31,693 bases of DNA from a virus. The translations under genes were made by a program, and so were the position numbers. Below the pieces are notes generated by a model. It had not been told where the DNA came from. It saw only the letters and a list, made by a program, of their open reading frames with translations, and searched no databases. Shown one piece after another: positions 30,781 through 31,693 of this stretch. Every line of letters begins with the position of its first letter. The stretch's first letter is position 1. The stretch covers positions 1 to 31,693 of the IMG/VR virus record IMGVR_UViG_3300020470_000119; one strand, written 5' to 3'.

Positions 30781-31296
30781 TTAAAATGCATTAAGTACCA
30801 GAGGTAAAAGATAATGTTCTGCCTGTTGAATTGCTCGTTGCAATGATTCAACAGTATCACCAGGAAGAATAGGTACTTCTTGTTGCTTTATTATAGCACC
30901 TGAGTCAAGGTACTCATTGACAAAATGAACTGTACATCCCGTCTCAGTTTCACCTGCTTTCATTGCTTGCTCTATAGCATGTAACCCCTTATACTTAGGC
31001 AACAAAGAAGGGTGAAGATTTATAATTCTTCCTGCAAACTCATCACAAAATTTCTTAGAAACAATTTTCATCCAACCTGCCATGACAATCATGTCTACTT
31101 GATATGCATTCATTAATGTAATGATATCATCTTCATCCTTACAATAACATGAAGGAATGTCTAATCGCTCTGCTCTCTTAGCAGCTTTAGCTTTCTTTTT
31201 ATTGTACACCATGAGTACAACTTCGTGCTTCGGACATGAATGAACTATGTTCTCGAAGTTTGTTCCGTTGCCAGAACACATGACTCCTAATCTCAT
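30781..31296 (-). CDS. purN: Phosphoribosylglycinamide formyltransferase PurN
   Basis: The 171-residue protein is a complete GAR transformylase: MCSGNGTNFENIV (nucleotide/phosphate loop), INLHPSLLPKYKG with catalytic N93 and H95, and YLDSGAIIKQQEVP with D131. It makes formyl-GAR in purine synthesis, using 10-formyl-THF, and supports phage DNA synthesis. The start at 31296 is chosen over a longer frame at 31338: it has GGAGG ten bases upstream and forms a TAATG junction with the preceding gene. purN is a known cyanophage auxiliary gene. Confidence 0.95.
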   Translation of the reverse strand: MRLGVMCSGNGTNFENIVHSCPKHEVVLMVYNKKKAKAAKRAERLDIPSCYCKDEDDIITLMNAYQVDMIVMAGWMKIVSKKFCDEFAGRIINLHPSLLPKYKGLHAIEQAMKAGETETGCTVHFVNEYLDSGAIIKQQEVPILPGDTVESLQRAIQQAEHYLLPLVLNAF

Positions 31297-31625
31297 TAGT
31301 AATGATCCTCCAATCCTTCTACGGGTGTGGGTTTCCAATCCTTACCATAATATTTCTCTAATATATTATGATGTGGAGCACGATCAAGTTGCTCTTGTGT
31401 GAAAGTAATCTTCTTAGGAGGTGGTGGTGGGAACAACTCTAGTTGTATACCATGTGCCTCCCAGAACCATTCTTCTGGATCTTCTCCTTTGATATGAGAG
31501 AAGCCATAAAAAGAACCATCATCTCTTTGATAAAGCATATGATGGTCGTGAGGATTAAGTAACAACATTTTAGATAATTTATCTGTTGGTTTGTAACCTA
31601 TCTCCTCTTTAGTTAGTTTATTCAA
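31296..31625 (-). CDS. Conserved hypothetical protein with TTG start
   Basis: The 109-residue protein has LLLNPHDHHMLYQRDDGSFY, WFWEAHGIQLELFPPPPPKK and EQLDRAPHHNILEKYYGKDW. No domain is recognised. The frame opens with TTG at 31625, which overlaps the upstream stop (TTGAATAA) and has GGGAG seven bases before it, a good Shine-Dalgarno. An internal ATG at 31568 is the alternative. Its stop forms TAATG with purN. It may be a metabolism-linked small protein. Confidence 0.65.
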   Translation of the reverse strand: MNKLTKEEIGYKPTDKLSKMLLLNPHDHHMLYQRDDGSFYGFSHIKGEDPEEWFWEAHGIQLELFPPPPPKKITFTQEQLDRAPHHNILEKYYGKDWKPTPVEGLEDHY

Positions 31626-31693
31626 CTGGATACTCCCGACCTTCTAGATCGAAATAAGATTGTGGTGGAGGTTCAGGGTCATCATATGCTCCT
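31618..31693 (-). CDS. Partial CDS, C-terminal end only
   Basis: An open frame enters from the right edge and reads GAYDDPEPPPQSYFDLEGRE, then YPVE and stop TAA at 31620-31618. The Pro-rich, acidic end overlaps the next gene's TTG start by eight bases, so it is likely the last 24 residues of a real upstream gene in the purN operon. Too short to identify. Confidence 0.6.
   Translation of the reverse strand, partial: GAYDDPEPPPQSYFDLEGREYPVE

Noticed and set aside
30781-31338. Longer PurN start at 31338
   Set aside because: It would translate through the upstream gene's end; 31296 has GGAGG and the standard N-terminus.

Overview
The window is almost certainly part of a T4-like marine cyanophage genome (Prochlorococcus/Synechococcus myovirus, P-SSM2-like). 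The diagnostic genes are gp32 ssDNA-binding protein, the late-transcription co-activator gp33, PhoH, ThyX, a cyanobacterial DUF1825 protein, several cyanophage-only hypothetical families, cyanophage tail fibres, and a phage bilin reductase that closely resembles P-SSM2 PebS. Nearly every gene reads leftward on the minus strand, many with ATGA or TAATG overlaps. Only one gene, the HldD-like epimerase at 13186-13971, is on the plus strand.

Layout by increasing coordinate. (1) 1-4090: replication and late-transcription block with gp32 (cut by the left edge), DUF1825, two 2-oxoglutarate/Fe(II) (2OG) oxygenase-like genes, gp33, a RecB-like nuclease, PhoH and a small protein behind a late promoter. 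(2) 4116-6743: three tandem paralogous 2OG oxygenase-like genes and ThyX. (3) 6706-7925: a run of small genes, three of them under 60 codons, with a terminator containing a promoter and a nitrogen-signal-like leader: a perfect NtcA-type palindrome, a -10 box and two glutamine-riboswitch-like aptamers. The second aptamer appears to enclose a 58-codon ORF. (4) 8016-10109: SDR epimerase, cyanophage hypotheticals, a membrane protein and glutaredoxin. (5) 10131-13136: a 1001-residue fibre with cupredoxin-like modules. (6) 13186-20403: a sugar island with an HldD-like epimerase, cupin, HAD phosphatase, two NodU/CmcH-type carbamoyltransferases, separate HldA-like kinase and HldC-like cytidylyltransferase, and a GT9 heptosyltransferase-like protein. 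(7) 20429-21686: two more 2OG oxygenases. (8) 21763-28329: tail fibre and adhesin genes, including a 1336-residue fibre and a protein with 27 cysteines in 279 residues, most behind T4-type late promoters. (9) 28358-31693: another 2OG oxygenase, pebS, a methyltransferase, purN and hypotheticals.

Working picture. Early and middle genes use sigma70-like promoters: gp32 has a perfect TTGACA-N17-TATAAT. Late genes use TATAAATA/CTAAATA boxes, several of which overlap the stop codon of the preceding gene. The sugar island would make an activated, carbamoylated heptose-type sugar, to decorate either the virion or the host surface. PebS and the nitrogen leader connect the phage to host light harvesting and nitrogen status. 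Of the unusual signals, the leader at 7660-7975 and the heptose/carbamoyl island most deserve follow-up.
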